NCBI GenBank assembly: GCA_016873715.1
Contig: VGWF01000018.1
Location: 1-45,168 of the forward strand
DNA: 45,168 nt
Reading direction: 5' to 3'
DNA from: Lentisphaerota bacterium
GTDB lineage: Bacteria; Verrucomicrobiota; Kiritimatiellia; PWTM01
Shown here piece after piece: positions 25,194 to 33,494 of the stretch. Each line of letters starts with the position of its first letter. The first letter of the stretch is position 1. Under the pieces are notes generated by a model, which did not search any database, had not been told where the DNA came from, and saw nothing but the letters and a program-made list of their open reading frames with translations. Made by a program: the position numbers and the translations under genes.

Positions 25194-25210
25194 CCTTCCA
25201 ATCCTTGGAA
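25194..25210. repeat. TTCCAA-TCC-TTGGAA palindromic repeat, copy 2
   Basis: CCTTCCAATCCTTGGAA with perfect 6-bp arms (25196-25201 and 25205-25210). The repeat has the same sequence and direction as copy 1; only the flanks differ. Confidence 0.78.
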
Positions 25211-25256
25211 ACAGGCGCCGATTGTGTCGTTTGCCGGCGAAAGATAAAGCCCAAAA

Positions 25257-28200
25257 TCAACGCTCGTCCGCCCACGGCGCGCCCTGCTGGATCCAGTGGA
25301 CGATCGAGAGCGTCTCCGCCGCGTTCACCGCCGGCCGGCCGGGGGGCGGCATCGCATCCGGATGCTCCGGAGGCAGCAGGATGCGGCGCGCCAGTTCGCT
25401 CTGCGCGGGATCGCCGGGGACGATGCCCGCCGTGCCGGCGGTGACGCCCTGGAACGCGCCGGCCTTCCGGTCGAGCGCGTAGCCGCCCGCCGGGTGCTCG
25501 CCGCCGTGGCACTGGAGGCAGTGCTTCTCGAGGATCGGTCGGACCGTCTCGGCGAACACGTCTGCCGGCTTCGGCGCCGGCGACGCGCGCCCGGTGATCG
25601 CGGCGATGACGCGCGGCATCGGCTTCGTCAGGTGGCCCTTGCCGTGCGTCACGGCTCCGCCCAGGTGCCCCGCCAGGACGGTGCAGACCACGGTGGCGAA
25701 CAGCGAAACGGGATAGAGGGCATGCGGCGGGCGGCGGCCGCCGCGCAGGAAGACCGCCACGACCGATGCCGCGGCCGCCGCGGTGCCCATCCATCGATGC
25801 GGATCGAGGAGCGCGGCATCGTAGGCGCCGACCGCCGCGAACATCCATCCGAGCCCCGCGGCCACGACCGCCGAGAACGATCCGAGGTGCAGCAGCAGGA
25901 AGGCGCCGTGGCTGGCCCACGTCACCTGGCGCCACCACCAGATCCCCTCGAAGAGGAGGGCGGCGAAGAGAAGCGCGATCGGGAAGTGGAGGACCACGAG
26001 GTGATGGCGTCCCAGCAGGTCGAGGATGGCGTTCGGCTCCTTCCGGGGCACCGGCGGCGGCGGCGGCTTCGGAATCTGGATCCGGCCGGCTGCCGCTCGG
26101 GCGAACTCGATGCGGCGCGTCAGCCCGCCGGGATCCGCGCCCTGCGAGGATACGCGCGCCGCGACGGTGCCCAGAATCGAATCGAGTTGTGCGGCCTTGA
26201 GCGTCAGCAGCCCCTGCTCCAGCGACTCGATGCGCGCGGCCGCGGCATCGCGCGCGGCCAGGGCGGCCCCCGCCGCCTGCCGCGCCTCCTCCGCCTCCCG
26301 GGCCGTCGCCACGGCCACGGGCCCGGTCGCGGCCTTCGCCGCCGCAACGGCATCCCGGCGTTTCACCGCCTCCCCGGCGGCCGCCCGCGCCTTCGCGAGG
26401 GCGGCCTCGGAAGCCTGCTTCTGCTTGCGCGCCTCGTCGCGCAGCCCCGCGGCGGAGGCGGTCGCCTCCACGGCGCGCGCGGCCGTGGCCTCGCAGGGAC
26501 CGATCGCCACGCGTGCGGCGGCGATCCGTGCCTCGACGGCTCCCAGCGCCTCGGCGGCCATGCGCGCCGCCTCGCCCGCGGCGTGCAGCGCCTGCTTGGT
26601 CATCGTCTCCGCGGGCGCGGCCTGCGCGGCCGCGGCGGCCGCGGCGGCCGCCGCGTTGGCCTGGACCTCGGCCTGCTGGGCGGCCACGGTCGCGGTCTCC
26701 GCGGCCTGCATCGCCTCCCGGGCGGCGTTGAGCGCGGTCTGGGCCTCGGCCCGCATCGCGTCGTTCGTCGCGGCGGTCATGGCGCCGGCGCGGCGTTCGA
26801 CCTCCGCGCGCGCGGCCGCCAGCTGCTGCTGGCTGGCGGTGACGCGGCCCGCGGATTCCTTCGCGCGCGCCGCGGACTCGGTGGCCACGGCCCGCTTGGC
26901 CGCGCCGTCCGCATCCGCGGCCCTCGCCGCGGCCAGGGCCGCATCCGCCGCCTCGACCGCCTTGCGCCGCGCGGGCACCTCGGCCTCCGCCGCGGGCACG
27001 GCCGCGCGGGCCGACTTCAGGGCCGCCTCGGCCTGCCGCTGCGCGTCGACGGCCGCCGCATGGCGCGCCTCGACCGTCTCCGTCGCCTCCACGTAGGCCG
27101 CGTGCGCGGCGACCGCCTGCGTCACCACCGACGACGACTGCGTGACGGCCGTCTCCGCCTCGGCCAGCGCGGCCGCCGCCTCCCGGTCGGCCTGGGCGGC
27201 CTGCGCGGCCGCCGCCTCGGCGGCCGCGGCCGTCCGCCCGGCCTTCGCCGCGGCGACGACAAGCTTCGCATGCTCCGCCCGCACGGCCGGGAGTTCCGCG
27301 GACGCTTCCTCGATCCGCTGGGCGACCGGGCGGGGGTTGGCCGGAACGACGCCGACCTTCGTGCCGTCCGCCGTCTCGACGACGCGGATGGCGCCGGTCC
27401 AGTCCCCGATCAGCAGGCGGCGGCCCTCGAGGGCGAACGCGGCGCGCAGGGGAAGGTCGGCGAAATCCTTGATGACGCGCTCCCCGACGCCGTCGTCGGT
27501 CCAGATACGGACGACGCAGTCGCGGCCGCAGGTCGCCATCCGGCCGTCGGGCGCGAAGTCGACGGAGAGCACGCCCTCCTTGTGCGCCGGCCAGGCCTTC
27601 ACCGGCGCGCCGTCCGCCGCGTTCCAGAGGCGCACCGTCCCATCCTCGCCCGCCGTGGCGAGCACGGCCGAATCGCCGCGCCATGCCAGGTCGGCAACCG
27701 CCCCCTGGTGTCCGGCGAGGGTGTGGAGTTCCCGCCCGGTCGCCGCATCCCACACGACGGCGACGCCCGCGCGATCGCCGGAGGCCAGCAGGGCGCCGTC
27801 GGGGCTGTACGCCACCGCCGTGACCCAGTCGGCATGCTTCTTCAGTTCGTGCAGCCGGCTGCGGTCGGCGGCGGAGACGACCTTCACGATCCGGTCCGTT
27901 CCACCGAGCGCAACGGCGGACCGGTCCGCGCGGAGGTCGGCCGAGAGCACGGCATCGGGCTCGTCCCCGGTCTCGATCACGCGGGTGCCGTCGGCCACCG
28001 ACCACGCGACGACGCCGCCCGACGCGCCGCCCCGGCCGCCGCCGGCCAGCAGAAGGGCGCCGTTCCGGCTGAACCGGAGCCCGTACGGTACGCCCTCGGG
28101 AAACGGAAGGACGCCCAGCAGCTCCAGCGTCTCCGCGTGATACAGGAAGACCTGCCGGCTCGACCCGACGGCGAAGACCGGCGCCCACGGGCTTGCCGCG

Positions 28201-28397
28201 AGCGCCATCACGGAATCCGCGCGCTCCGTCACCGCGACGGGCTCCAGAGGAAGAACGCCGCGGGCGGGCATCGGGGGCGGGCCCTCGGGGCGCCCGGCCG
28301 GAGCGGAACCGGCGGACGCCGCCAGCGCAAGCAACGGCCCGGCGAGCGCCGCCGCCGCCGACCGCAGACTCCACCCCGACCCGCACGATGTCTTCAT
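25257..28397 (-). CDS. Exported WD40 / Ala-rich coiled-coil / DUF2231 / PSCyt1 cytochrome fusion
   Basis: 1046 aa. A signal peptide (about residues 1-34, ending near SAPA) leads to a WD40 propeller of about seven blades (about 45-345; WVTAVAYSPDGALLASGD, DGTVRLWNAAD). A very long Ala-rich coiled coil follows (about 355-785, with runs such as AAAAAAAAAQ). Then comes a membrane domain of the DUF2231 kind with four hydrophobic helices (HHLVVLHFPIALLFAALLFEG start), and a planctomycete-type cytochrome c domain with the heme motif CLQCH at about 959-963 and MPPPGRP as possible Met ligand. It is probably an envelope heme protein that may pass electrons or bind a substrate through the propeller. It has its own promoter and GGGAGG ribosome site. 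Confidence 0.86.
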   Translation of the reverse strand: MKTSCGSGWSLRSAAAALAGPLLALAASAGSAPAGRPEGPPPMPARGVLPLEPVAVTERADSVMALAASPWAPVFAVGSSRQVFLYHAETLELLGVLPFPEGVPYGLRFSRNGALLLAGGGRGGASGGVVAWSVADGTRVIETGDEPDAVLSADLRADRSAVALGGTDRIVKVVSAADRSRLHELKKHADWVTAVAYSPDGALLASGDRAGVAVVWDAATGRELHTLAGHQGAVADLAWRGDSAVLATAGEDGTVRLWNAADGAPVKAWPAHKEGVLSVDFAPDGRMATCGRDCVVRIWTDDGVGERVIKDFADLPLRAAFALEGRRLLIGDWTGAIRVVETADGTKVGVVPANPRPVAQRIEEASAELPAVRAEHAKLVVAAAKAGRTAAAAEAAAAQAAQADREAAAALAEAETAVTQSSSVVTQAVAAHAAYVEATETVEARHAAAVDAQRQAEAALKSARAAVPAAEAEVPARRKAVEAADAALAAARAADADGAAKRAVATESAARAKESAGRVTASQQQLAAARAEVERRAGAMTAATNDAMRAEAQTALNAAREAMQAAETATVAAQQAEVQANAAAAAAAAAAQAAPAETMTKQALHAAGEAARMAAEALGAVEARIAAARVAIGPCEATAARAVEATASAAGLRDEARKQKQASEAALAKARAAAGEAVKRRDAVAAAKAATGPVAVATAREAEEARQAAGAALAARDAAAARIESLEQGLLTLKAAQLDSILGTVAARVSSQGADPGGLTRRIEFARAAAGRIQIPKPPPPPVPRKEPNAILDLLGRHHLVVLHFPIALLFAALLFEGIWWWRQVTWASHGAFLLLHLGSFSAVVAAGLGWMFAAVGAYDAALLDPHRWMGTAAAAASVVAVFLRGGRRPPHALYPVSLFATVVCTVLAGHLGGAVTHGKGHLTKPMPRVIAAITGRASPAPKPADVFAETVRPILEKHCLQCHGGEHPAGGYALDRKAGAFQGVTAGTAGIVPGDPAQSELARRILLPPEHPDAMPPPGRPAVNAAETLSIVHWIQQGAPWADER

Positions 28398-28451
28398 CCG
28401 CCTCCCGGCACCCGGGTCCGCCCATCGGTCACAGGGCCCCGGCCGGAACGG

Positions 28452-28480
28452 AGTCTAGCGGAAACGCCGCCGGACTCCAA
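28452..28480 (-). promoter_or_regulatory. Sigma-70-like promoter of the WD40-cytochrome gene
   Basis: On the minus strand: -35 TTGGAG (28475-28480), 17-nt spacer, -10 TAGACT (28452-28457). The start codon is 54 nt downstream at 28397. It stands back to back with the nadA promoter 18 nt away. Confidence 0.58.
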
Positions 28481-28497
28481 GACGAGCCGCTCCCGCG

Positions 28498-28526
28498 TTG
28501 CGGAACGCCCCCCCAACCCCTATTCT
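28498..28526 (+). promoter_or_regulatory. Sigma-70-like promoter of nadA
   Basis: -35 TTGCGG (28498-28503), 17-nt spacer, -10 TATTCT (28521-28526), then a leader of about 15 nt with AAGGCGA before the ATG at 28548. Confidence 0.62.
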
Positions 28527-28547
28527 GTCCCGCAAGGCGATCGATCC

Positions 28548-29819
28548 ATGACAGCCCGGTCCATGTACGAGAAGATGAAGGCGCGGCTCTCCAAGGTCGT
28601 GCCGGATGCGGAATTGCGGATCAAGGCGGACATCGCCGTGGAGATCCTCCGGCTCAAGGCCGAACGCAACGCCGTGATCCTGGCCCACAACTACATGGAG
28701 CCGGCGCTTTTCTACTCCGTTCCGGACTTCCAAGGCGATTCGCTCGACCTGAGCCGCCGGGCGGCGACGACGGACAAGGACGTGATCGTCTTCTGCGGCG
28801 TCCGCTTCATGGCCGAGACGGCGAAGATCCTCAGCCCGTCGAAGACCGTCCTGCTGCCCGCGAAGAAGGCCGGCTGCTCGCTGGCCGAAAGCATCACCGC
28901 CGAGCAGGTCCGCGAGCTGCGCGCCCGCTATCCCGGCGTGCCGGTCGTGACCTACGTCAACACCTACGCGGACGTGAAGGCGGAGTCCGACATCTGCTGC
29001 ACCTCGGGCAACGCGAAGGCGGTGGTGGAGTCGCTGAACGCCGACACGATCATCTTCCTGCCCGACCAGTACCTCGCCTCCAACGTCGCGCGGGAGACCG
29101 GCCGCCACATCGTCTTTCCGGTGCGGGGCCCGGTCGCCAACCCGGACCCCCTGCTCGACGTGCAACTGGTCGGCTGGACCGGCCGCTGCGAGGTGGGCGA
29201 GAAGTTCACCGTCGAGGACATCGCCAACGCGCGCCGCCAGTTCCCCGACGTCGTCGTCCTCTCCCACCCCGAGTGCAGCCCGGAGGTCGTCGCCGCGTCG
29301 GACTTCTCCGGCAGCACCAACGCCATGATCCAGTATGTCGCGAACCACCCCGCCGGGCGCTACCTCGTCCTCACCGAGTGCGCGATGGGCGACAACATCG
29401 CCGCCGCCCACCCGGACCGCGAACTCCTGCGCATCTGCAGCATCCGCTGCCCGCACATGAACGAGATCACCATGGAGGAGACGCGCGACGCGCTGAAGTT
29501 CATGCAGTACGAGATCGACGTGCCCGAGCCGACCCGCACCCGCGCCCGGCGCGCCGTGGAGCGCATGCTTCGGATCGGCTGCCCCCCCCCATGCGCCCCG
29601 CCCCCGCGATCGTGCCGGCGATGCTGCTGGCCGGGGCGTTGCTCGCTCCGGCCGCGGATTCCGCGGCCCCCGTTCCCGAGCCCCGGCCGCCGCTCCTGCC
29701 GCCCCCCGCGTTCCTCCCCGCCGCCGGGCCGGACGGCGATTCCCCGACCCCGCTCCCCGCGGCCGGGAACACCACCAACCGCTTCGCCGCCCGCGCCGAT
29801 CACTGGCACGCCGCGCTGA
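28548..29819 (+). CDS. nadA: Quinolinate synthase NadA, with an anomalous C-terminal extension
   Basis: The first ~345 residues are a normal NadA: VILAHNYMEPALFYSVPDF, the Cys-bearing TYVNTYADVKAESDICCTSGNA, IIFLPDQYLASNVA, WTGRCEVGEKF, VVLSHPECSPEVVAASDFSGST and CSIRCPHMNEITMEETRDAL. The three cysteines that bind the 4Fe-4S cluster are the Cys in SDICCTS, HPECSPE and IRCPHMN. It joins iminoaspartate and DHAP to quinolinate for NAD synthesis. After MLRIGC the frame passes a nine-C tract (29582-29590) and stays open for about 80 Pro/Arg-rich residues that overlap the next gene. A shift by one base at the tract would not give an early stop in either other frame. The extension is probably not functional. 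Confidence 0.9.
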   Translation: MTARSMYEKMKARLSKVVPDAELRIKADIAVEILRLKAERNAVILAHNYMEPALFYSVPDFQGDSLDLSRRAATTDKDVIVFCGVRFMAETAKILSPSKTVLLPAKKAGCSLAESITAEQVRELRARYPGVPVVTYVNTYADVKAESDICCTSGNAKAVVESLNADTIIFLPDQYLASNVARETGRHIVFPVRGPVANPDPLLDVQLVGWTGRCEVGEKFTVEDIANARRQFPDVVVLSHPECSPEVVAASDFSGSTNAMIQYVANHPAGRYLVLTECAMGDNIAAAHPDRELLRICSIRCPHMNEITMEETRDALKFMQYEIDVPEPTRTRARRAVERMLRIGCPPPCAPPPRSCRRCCWPGRCSLRPRIPRPPFPSPGRRSCRPPRSSPPPGRTAIPRPRSPRPGTPPTASPPAPITGTPR

Positions 29820-30637
29820 GCAGCCGGATCGTGTCGACGGTCGAACGCGTCGACCGCTTCTTCGGCGACGAACGGCTGCTGGAGGACAACAAGGCGACCG
29901 TCATCCGCGCCGGCCTGGGCGTCGACTGGAACGAGGCCGACGGCGCCTCGCTCAAGACACGCATGAGCGCCCGCCTCTCGCTTCCCCACCTCGAGGAGCG
30001 GCTCCAGCTGATCGCGGACAACATCACCGACGCCGAGGACCCGGCGGAAAGCGGACGTGTCGAGGATTCGCTGCGCGACTCGCGCCCCGACGCGGGCCTG
30101 CGCTACGTGGTGAAGGACGAGGGCCCCATCCGGTTCTCCGGCGACGCCGGGCTCCGCCTCGGCAGCGAGTCGCAGGTCTTCGGCAAGCTCCGCGCGCGCC
30201 TCATCGTCCCCCACGACCCGTGGGAGATGCGGTTGACGCAGGTCGCCCAGTGGTTCTCGCGTGACGGTCTCGGCACCACGTCCGAGATGCGGTGGAGCCG
30301 AGTCCTGAGCCGCGACTGGGTCTTCCAGACCCACACCCGCCTGACGTGGCGCGAGGACCGCGACGGCGTCGCGCCGGGACAGTCCTTCTCCTGGCACCGC
30401 GCCGTCGGCAACTCCTCGGGCCATCGCATCGCCGTCGACGCCGAGTGGCCGGAGTTCCCCCACACCACCGAGGACGTCTACGTGATGTCCTACGGCTACC
30501 GCCGCCTCATCCACCGCGACTGGCTCTTCGTCGAACTCGTGCCGGGCGTGGACTTCAACCAGGCCCGCGACTACGAGCCGAACCCCCGCTTCGCCCTGAT
30601 GTTCGAGGTCATGCTGGGCGAACTGCGCAAGCGATGA
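29591..30637 (+). CDS. Probable outer-membrane protein of unknown function
   Basis: 348 aa. The N-terminus MRPAPAIVPAMLLAGALLAPA is a signal peptide. After a Pro-rich linker come SSRIVSTVERVDRFFGDERLLEDNK and LKTRMSARLSLPHLEERLQLIADNI. The rest is alternating amphipathic strands (IRFSGDAGLRLGSESQVFGKLRARLIV, WEMRLTQVAQWFS, WVFQTHTRLTWRE, LFVELVPGVDF, FALMFEVMLG) as in beta-barrels. I have seen similar DRFFGD proteins of unknown function in proteobacteria. Its start lies inside the overextended nadA frame, 229 nt of overlap. There is no obvious ribosome site in the C-tract before ATG; translation may follow nadA. Function unknown. Confidence 0.68.
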   Translation: MRPAPAIVPAMLLAGALLAPAADSAAPVPEPRPPLLPPPAFLPAAGPDGDSPTPLPAAGNTTNRFAARADHWHAALSSRIVSTVERVDRFFGDERLLEDNKATVIRAGLGVDWNEADGASLKTRMSARLSLPHLEERLQLIADNITDAEDPAESGRVEDSLRDSRPDAGLRYVVKDEGPIRFSGDAGLRLGSESQVFGKLRARLIVPHDPWEMRLTQVAQWFSRDGLGTTSEMRWSRVLSRDWVFQTHTRLTWREDRDGVAPGQSFSWHRAVGNSSGHRIAVDAEWPEFPHTTEDVYVMSYGYRRLIHRDWLFVELVPGVDFNQARDYEPNPRFALMFEVMLGELRKR

Positions 30638-30662
30638 CCGCCGTTCGGACGCCCGGCCGGGC

Positions 30663-30690
30663 TTGACCCGGGCGCGCAATCGGGCAGGGT
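30663..30690 (+). promoter_or_regulatory. Candidate promoter of the SDR gene
   Basis: -35 TTGACC (30663-30668), 16-nt spacer, -10 CAGGGT (30685-30690; weak), about 40 nt before the ATG at 30729. Confidence 0.38.
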
Positions 30691-30728
30691 TGGGGAGGGA
30701 CGCGCGGGGCGGCCCCGGGGAGCGACGC

Positions 30729-31451
30729 ATGGAACTCGCGGAATCGACGGTGCTGGTGACGGGCGGCGCGGTGCGCATCGGGCGCGCCATCGGCCTCGCG
30801 TTCGCCCGCGCCGGCGCGCGCGTCGTCATCCACCACCGCGCCTCCGCCCCGGCCGCCGGGGCGCTCGCGGCGGAGATTCGCGCGGCGGGCGGCACCGCGT
30901 TCACCGTCGCGGGCGACCTCGCGCAGCCCGGCGCGGCGGAGGCGCTGCTGGCGGACGCCGTCGCGGTCGCGGGGCCCGTCGACATTCTCGTCAACAACGC
31001 CGCCGTCTTCCACAAGCACACGCCCGACACGCTCGACGCCGCCGCGCTCGAGGCCGAGTTCGCGGTCAATCTCTTCGCGCCGCTGCTGCTGATGCGGGCC
31101 TTCGCGGCCCAGGGGCGTCCGGGCCGGATCGTGAACCTCCTCGACCGCCGCGTCGCGGGCATCGACCCCTCGTGCGTGCCCTACGAGTTGTCGAAGAAGG
31201 CCCTCGCCGCGGCCACGCGCTCGGCCGCGCTTCACTGGGCGCCGCGCATCACCGTCAACGCCGTCGCCCCCGGCGCCGTCCTGCCGCCGCCGGGCGAGGG
31301 GCCGGACTACATCCGCGACCGCGCCGGGGTGATTCCGACGGGCCGTCCGCCCACGCCGGAGGAGGTCGCCGACGCCGTCGTCTTCCTCGCCCGCTCCGGC
31401 TCGATCACCGGCCAGGTGCTCTTCATCGACGGGGGCCAGCACCTGGGCTGA
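30729..31451 (+). CDS. Pteridine-reductase-like short-chain dehydrogenase (FolM/PTR1 type)
   Basis: 240 aa. The cofactor loop TGGAVRIGRA (residues 11-20) and VVIHHRASA (32-40) are of the NADPH-binding pteridine-reductase type. The normal SDR Ser is Asp139, with Tyr152 and Lys156. The spacings 13 and 4 equal those of D181-Y194-K198 in Leishmania PTR1, and FolM also carries Asp in this place. It probably reduces dihydropterins or dihydrofolate. Start set at 30729 with GGGGAG upstream. The gene ends inside the convergent GH27 gene (29-nt overlap at 31423-31451). Substrate is inferred; it could be another SDR. Confidence 0.78.
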   Translation: MELAESTVLVTGGAVRIGRAIGLAFARAGARVVIHHRASAPAAGALAAEIRAAGGTAFTVAGDLAQPGAAEALLADAVAVAGPVDILVNNAAVFHKHTPDTLDAAALEAEFAVNLFAPLLLMRAFAAQGRPGRIVNLLDRRVAGIDPSCVPYELSKKALAAATRSAALHWAPRITVNAVAPGAVLPPPGEGPDYIRDRAGVIPTGRPPTPEEVADAVVFLARSGSITGQVLFIDGGQHLG

Positions 31452-33393
31452 GCCGGATCAGCGCGCAGCCGTGGCGCGGCACCCGCGCCTCGAATCGGCC
31501 GTCGTGCGGACCGAGATCCTTCTGGCGCCAGAGATCCCGCACGCGGTGCGGACCGGAGAGCCCCAGGTCGGCCCACTCCACCGCGACCGCCTGCTCCTCC
31601 TCGTCGAGGTTGAACAGGCCCGCCGCGGTCGACCCGTCCTCCATCGCCTTCGCCCACACCTGGGCGGTCCCGCGCACCGCGACGCGGGCGGCCTGGCGGC
31701 CGAGGGGATCCTGGTTGACCCCGATCACCTCGTCGTTCGTCAGCAGGTTCAGCGTGAAGGCGTCGAGGGACTCGATGTCGCATCCGATCAGAAGCGGCGC
31801 GGCCAGCAGGCACCAGAGGCTGATGTGGGAGTACTGCTCGCTCGGCGTCAGGCGCGTCGGATGCAGCTTCGGCCCCCACCCCACGCGCCCGACGACGAGC
31901 ATGTCGGGGTCGTTCCAGTTGCCCGGCCCGGCGAAGGGCTCCAGCCCGAACTGCTGGAAGCCGATCGACGTCACGCTCGCCCACGTGTCGACGATGTCGC
32001 CCGTCGTGCGCCAGCAGTGCCCGCCGGCCTTGTCGCCCCACGCCGACACGTTGCCCATGCCGTACTGGCACAGGCTGTAGACGATGTCGCGCCGCTGCGC
32101 CCGCAACGCGCGGGCCATCGCGACATAGGGCTTCATGAGTTCGAAGAGCGTGCTGCCTTTCGCCACCTTGGTGTAGGTGCACCAGTCGTACTTGAGGTAG
32201 TCGAAGCCCCAGGCGGCGTACTGCGCGGCGTCGGCCGCCTCGTGGCCGTGGCTACCGACGCAGCCGCCGCAGGTCAGCGGCCCGGGCGACGAGTAGATCC
32301 CCGCCTTCAGGCCCAGCGCGTGGATTCGCGCCACGAGCCCCGGCATGTCCGGGAACCGCGGATTCGGCGCGATGCGGCCGTCGGGATGGCGCCCGGGCCC
32401 CTGCAACGTCGGGTCCGGGTCGCCCGGCTTCACCTGCCAGAAGTCGTCGATGTTGATGTAGGTCCAGCCGTGGCGCGCGAGCCCGCTGCGCACCATCGCC
32501 TCGGCCGCGCCGGCGATGCGCTCCTGCGTCACCGCGCCCGCGAAGCAGTTCCAGCTGTTCCAGCCCATCGGGGGCGTCAGTGCGAGCCGGGCCCCGGCGA
32601 CGATCCGCAGTTCGCGCGCCGCGACCCCGCGCGCATTGCGGGCGGTGAGAGCCACCCGGTACTCGCCCGCGGCCGGCGTCGTGCCGGCCAGGATGCCGGT
32701 CTGCGGGTCGAGTTCGATGCCGGCGGGCAGCCCCTCCGCCGCAAAGGTCATCGGCCGGTCGCCCGAGGCCGCGATCGTGAACAGGAACGGGTTGCCGGGA
32801 CGCGCACCGAACACCTGCGCGCCGTTGATGCGCGGCTCCGGCGGTGCGGGCGGCGTCAGGACGTAGGGCTCCTCCGCCGGCGCGGGCTCGAGGGCCTCGG
32901 GCCGGCCGCCCTCCGTCACGAAGACCGCCTCGGCCCAGTCGGCATGATCGTAGTCGACCCCGTCGCCGCCGTCCGTCACCCGCAGCACGACCTCCCTGGC
33001 GCCGGAGAGATCGACGTCGACCGGCACCGCGGGCGCGCCCAGGCGGACGACGCCGCTGGTCCAGAGGCGCTTCCCGCCGGAGAGGAGGACGAATTCGACG
33101 CTCCCCTTCTCGTTCGCCCGGACCTCGTCGTCCACCCCGACCTTCGCGCGAAACCGCGCCGGTCCGCCGGGGAGTTTCACGCGCATCACGCTCTCCGCGT
33201 GCGTGCCGACGCCGTGGGCGTACTCGACGCCCGCGATCCTCAGCTTGTTGGCGTCGACGCTGTGGTCCGGCAGCGCCTTGCCCCAGCCCGACGTCATCCG
33301 CTTGAGATCGAGCGACGACAGCCGCGTCTCCTCCGCCGCCCGCGCCACGCCCGCCGCCAGGATCGCCGCACCGAGAAACCACCGCACGTTCAT
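31423..33393 (-). CDS. Secreted NPCBM + GH27 alpha-galactosidase
   Basis: 656 aa. A signal peptide (MNVRWFLGAAILAAGVARA) is followed by an NPCBM carbohydrate-binding domain (about 25-165; YAHGVGTHAESVMRVKLPGG, DEVRANEKGSVEFVLLSG), an Ig-like domain (about 190-265) and a GH27 catalytic domain starting TPPMGWNSWNCFAG. The nucleophile is Asp403 in YLKYDWC; the acid/base is Asp466 in RTTGDI. WNDPDML follows. GH27 enzymes remove terminal alpha-galactose or alpha-GalNAc with retention. GAGGTG precedes the start. The promoter at 33411-33439 is divergent from the hydrolase gene. Confidence 0.93.
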   Translation of the reverse strand: MNVRWFLGAAILAAGVARAAEETRLSSLDLKRMTSGWGKALPDHSVDANKLRIAGVEYAHGVGTHAESVMRVKLPGGPARFRAKVGVDDEVRANEKGSVEFVLLSGGKRLWTSGVVRLGAPAVPVDVDLSGAREVVLRVTDGGDGVDYDHADWAEAVFVTEGGRPEALEPAPAEEPYVLTPPAPPEPRINGAQVFGARPGNPFLFTIAASGDRPMTFAAEGLPAGIELDPQTGILAGTTPAAGEYRVALTARNARGVAARELRIVAGARLALTPPMGWNSWNCFAGAVTQERIAGAAEAMVRSGLARHGWTYINIDDFWQVKPGDPDPTLQGPGRHPDGRIAPNPRFPDMPGLVARIHALGLKAGIYSSPGPLTCGGCVGSHGHEAADAAQYAAWGFDYLKYDWCTYTKVAKGSTLFELMKPYVAMARALRAQRRDIVYSLCQYGMGNVSAWGDKAGGHCWRTTGDIVDTWASVTSIGFQQFGLEPFAGPGNWNDPDMLVVGRVGWGPKLHPTRLTPSEQYSHISLWCLLAAPLLIGCDIESLDAFTLNLLTNDEVIGVNQDPLGRQAARVAVRGTAQVWAKAMEDGSTAAGLFNLDEEEQAVAVEWADLGLSGPHRVRDLWRQKDLGPHDGRFEARVPRHGCALIRLSPGAGPRR

Positions 33394-33410
33394 GTCGCAC
33401 CTCGGCGCAG

Positions 33411-33439
33411 GCCATACCCCACGGCGCGACCGCCTGCAA
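33411..33439 (-). promoter_or_regulatory. Promoter of the GH27 gene
   Basis: On the minus strand: -35 TTGCAG (33434-33439), 17-nt spacer, -10 TATGGC (33411-33416). The short leader (about 10 nt) carries GAGGTG before ATG at 33393. Confidence 0.5.
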
Positions 33440-33458
33440 GCCGGAAGCCACCGCGGGC

Positions 33459-33487
33459 TTGGCTTCGTCCGCCCGTCGGCGTGTAAT
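33459..33487 (+). promoter_or_regulatory. Promoter of the tandem hydrolase gene, leaderless type
   Basis: -35 TTGGCT (33459-33464), 17-nt spacer, -10 TGTAAT (33482-33487), 7 nt before the ATG at 33495. Transcription would start at or beside the start codon. An in-frame ATG at 33486 would lie in the -10 box. Confidence 0.5.
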
Positions 33488-33494
33488 GGCGCCC

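Noticed and set aside
25296-28547. More than 3 kb of open frame upstream of and in frame with nadA
   Set aside because: It is the antisense of the WD40-cytochrome gene; NadA homology and a good promoter and ribosome site place the real start at 28548.
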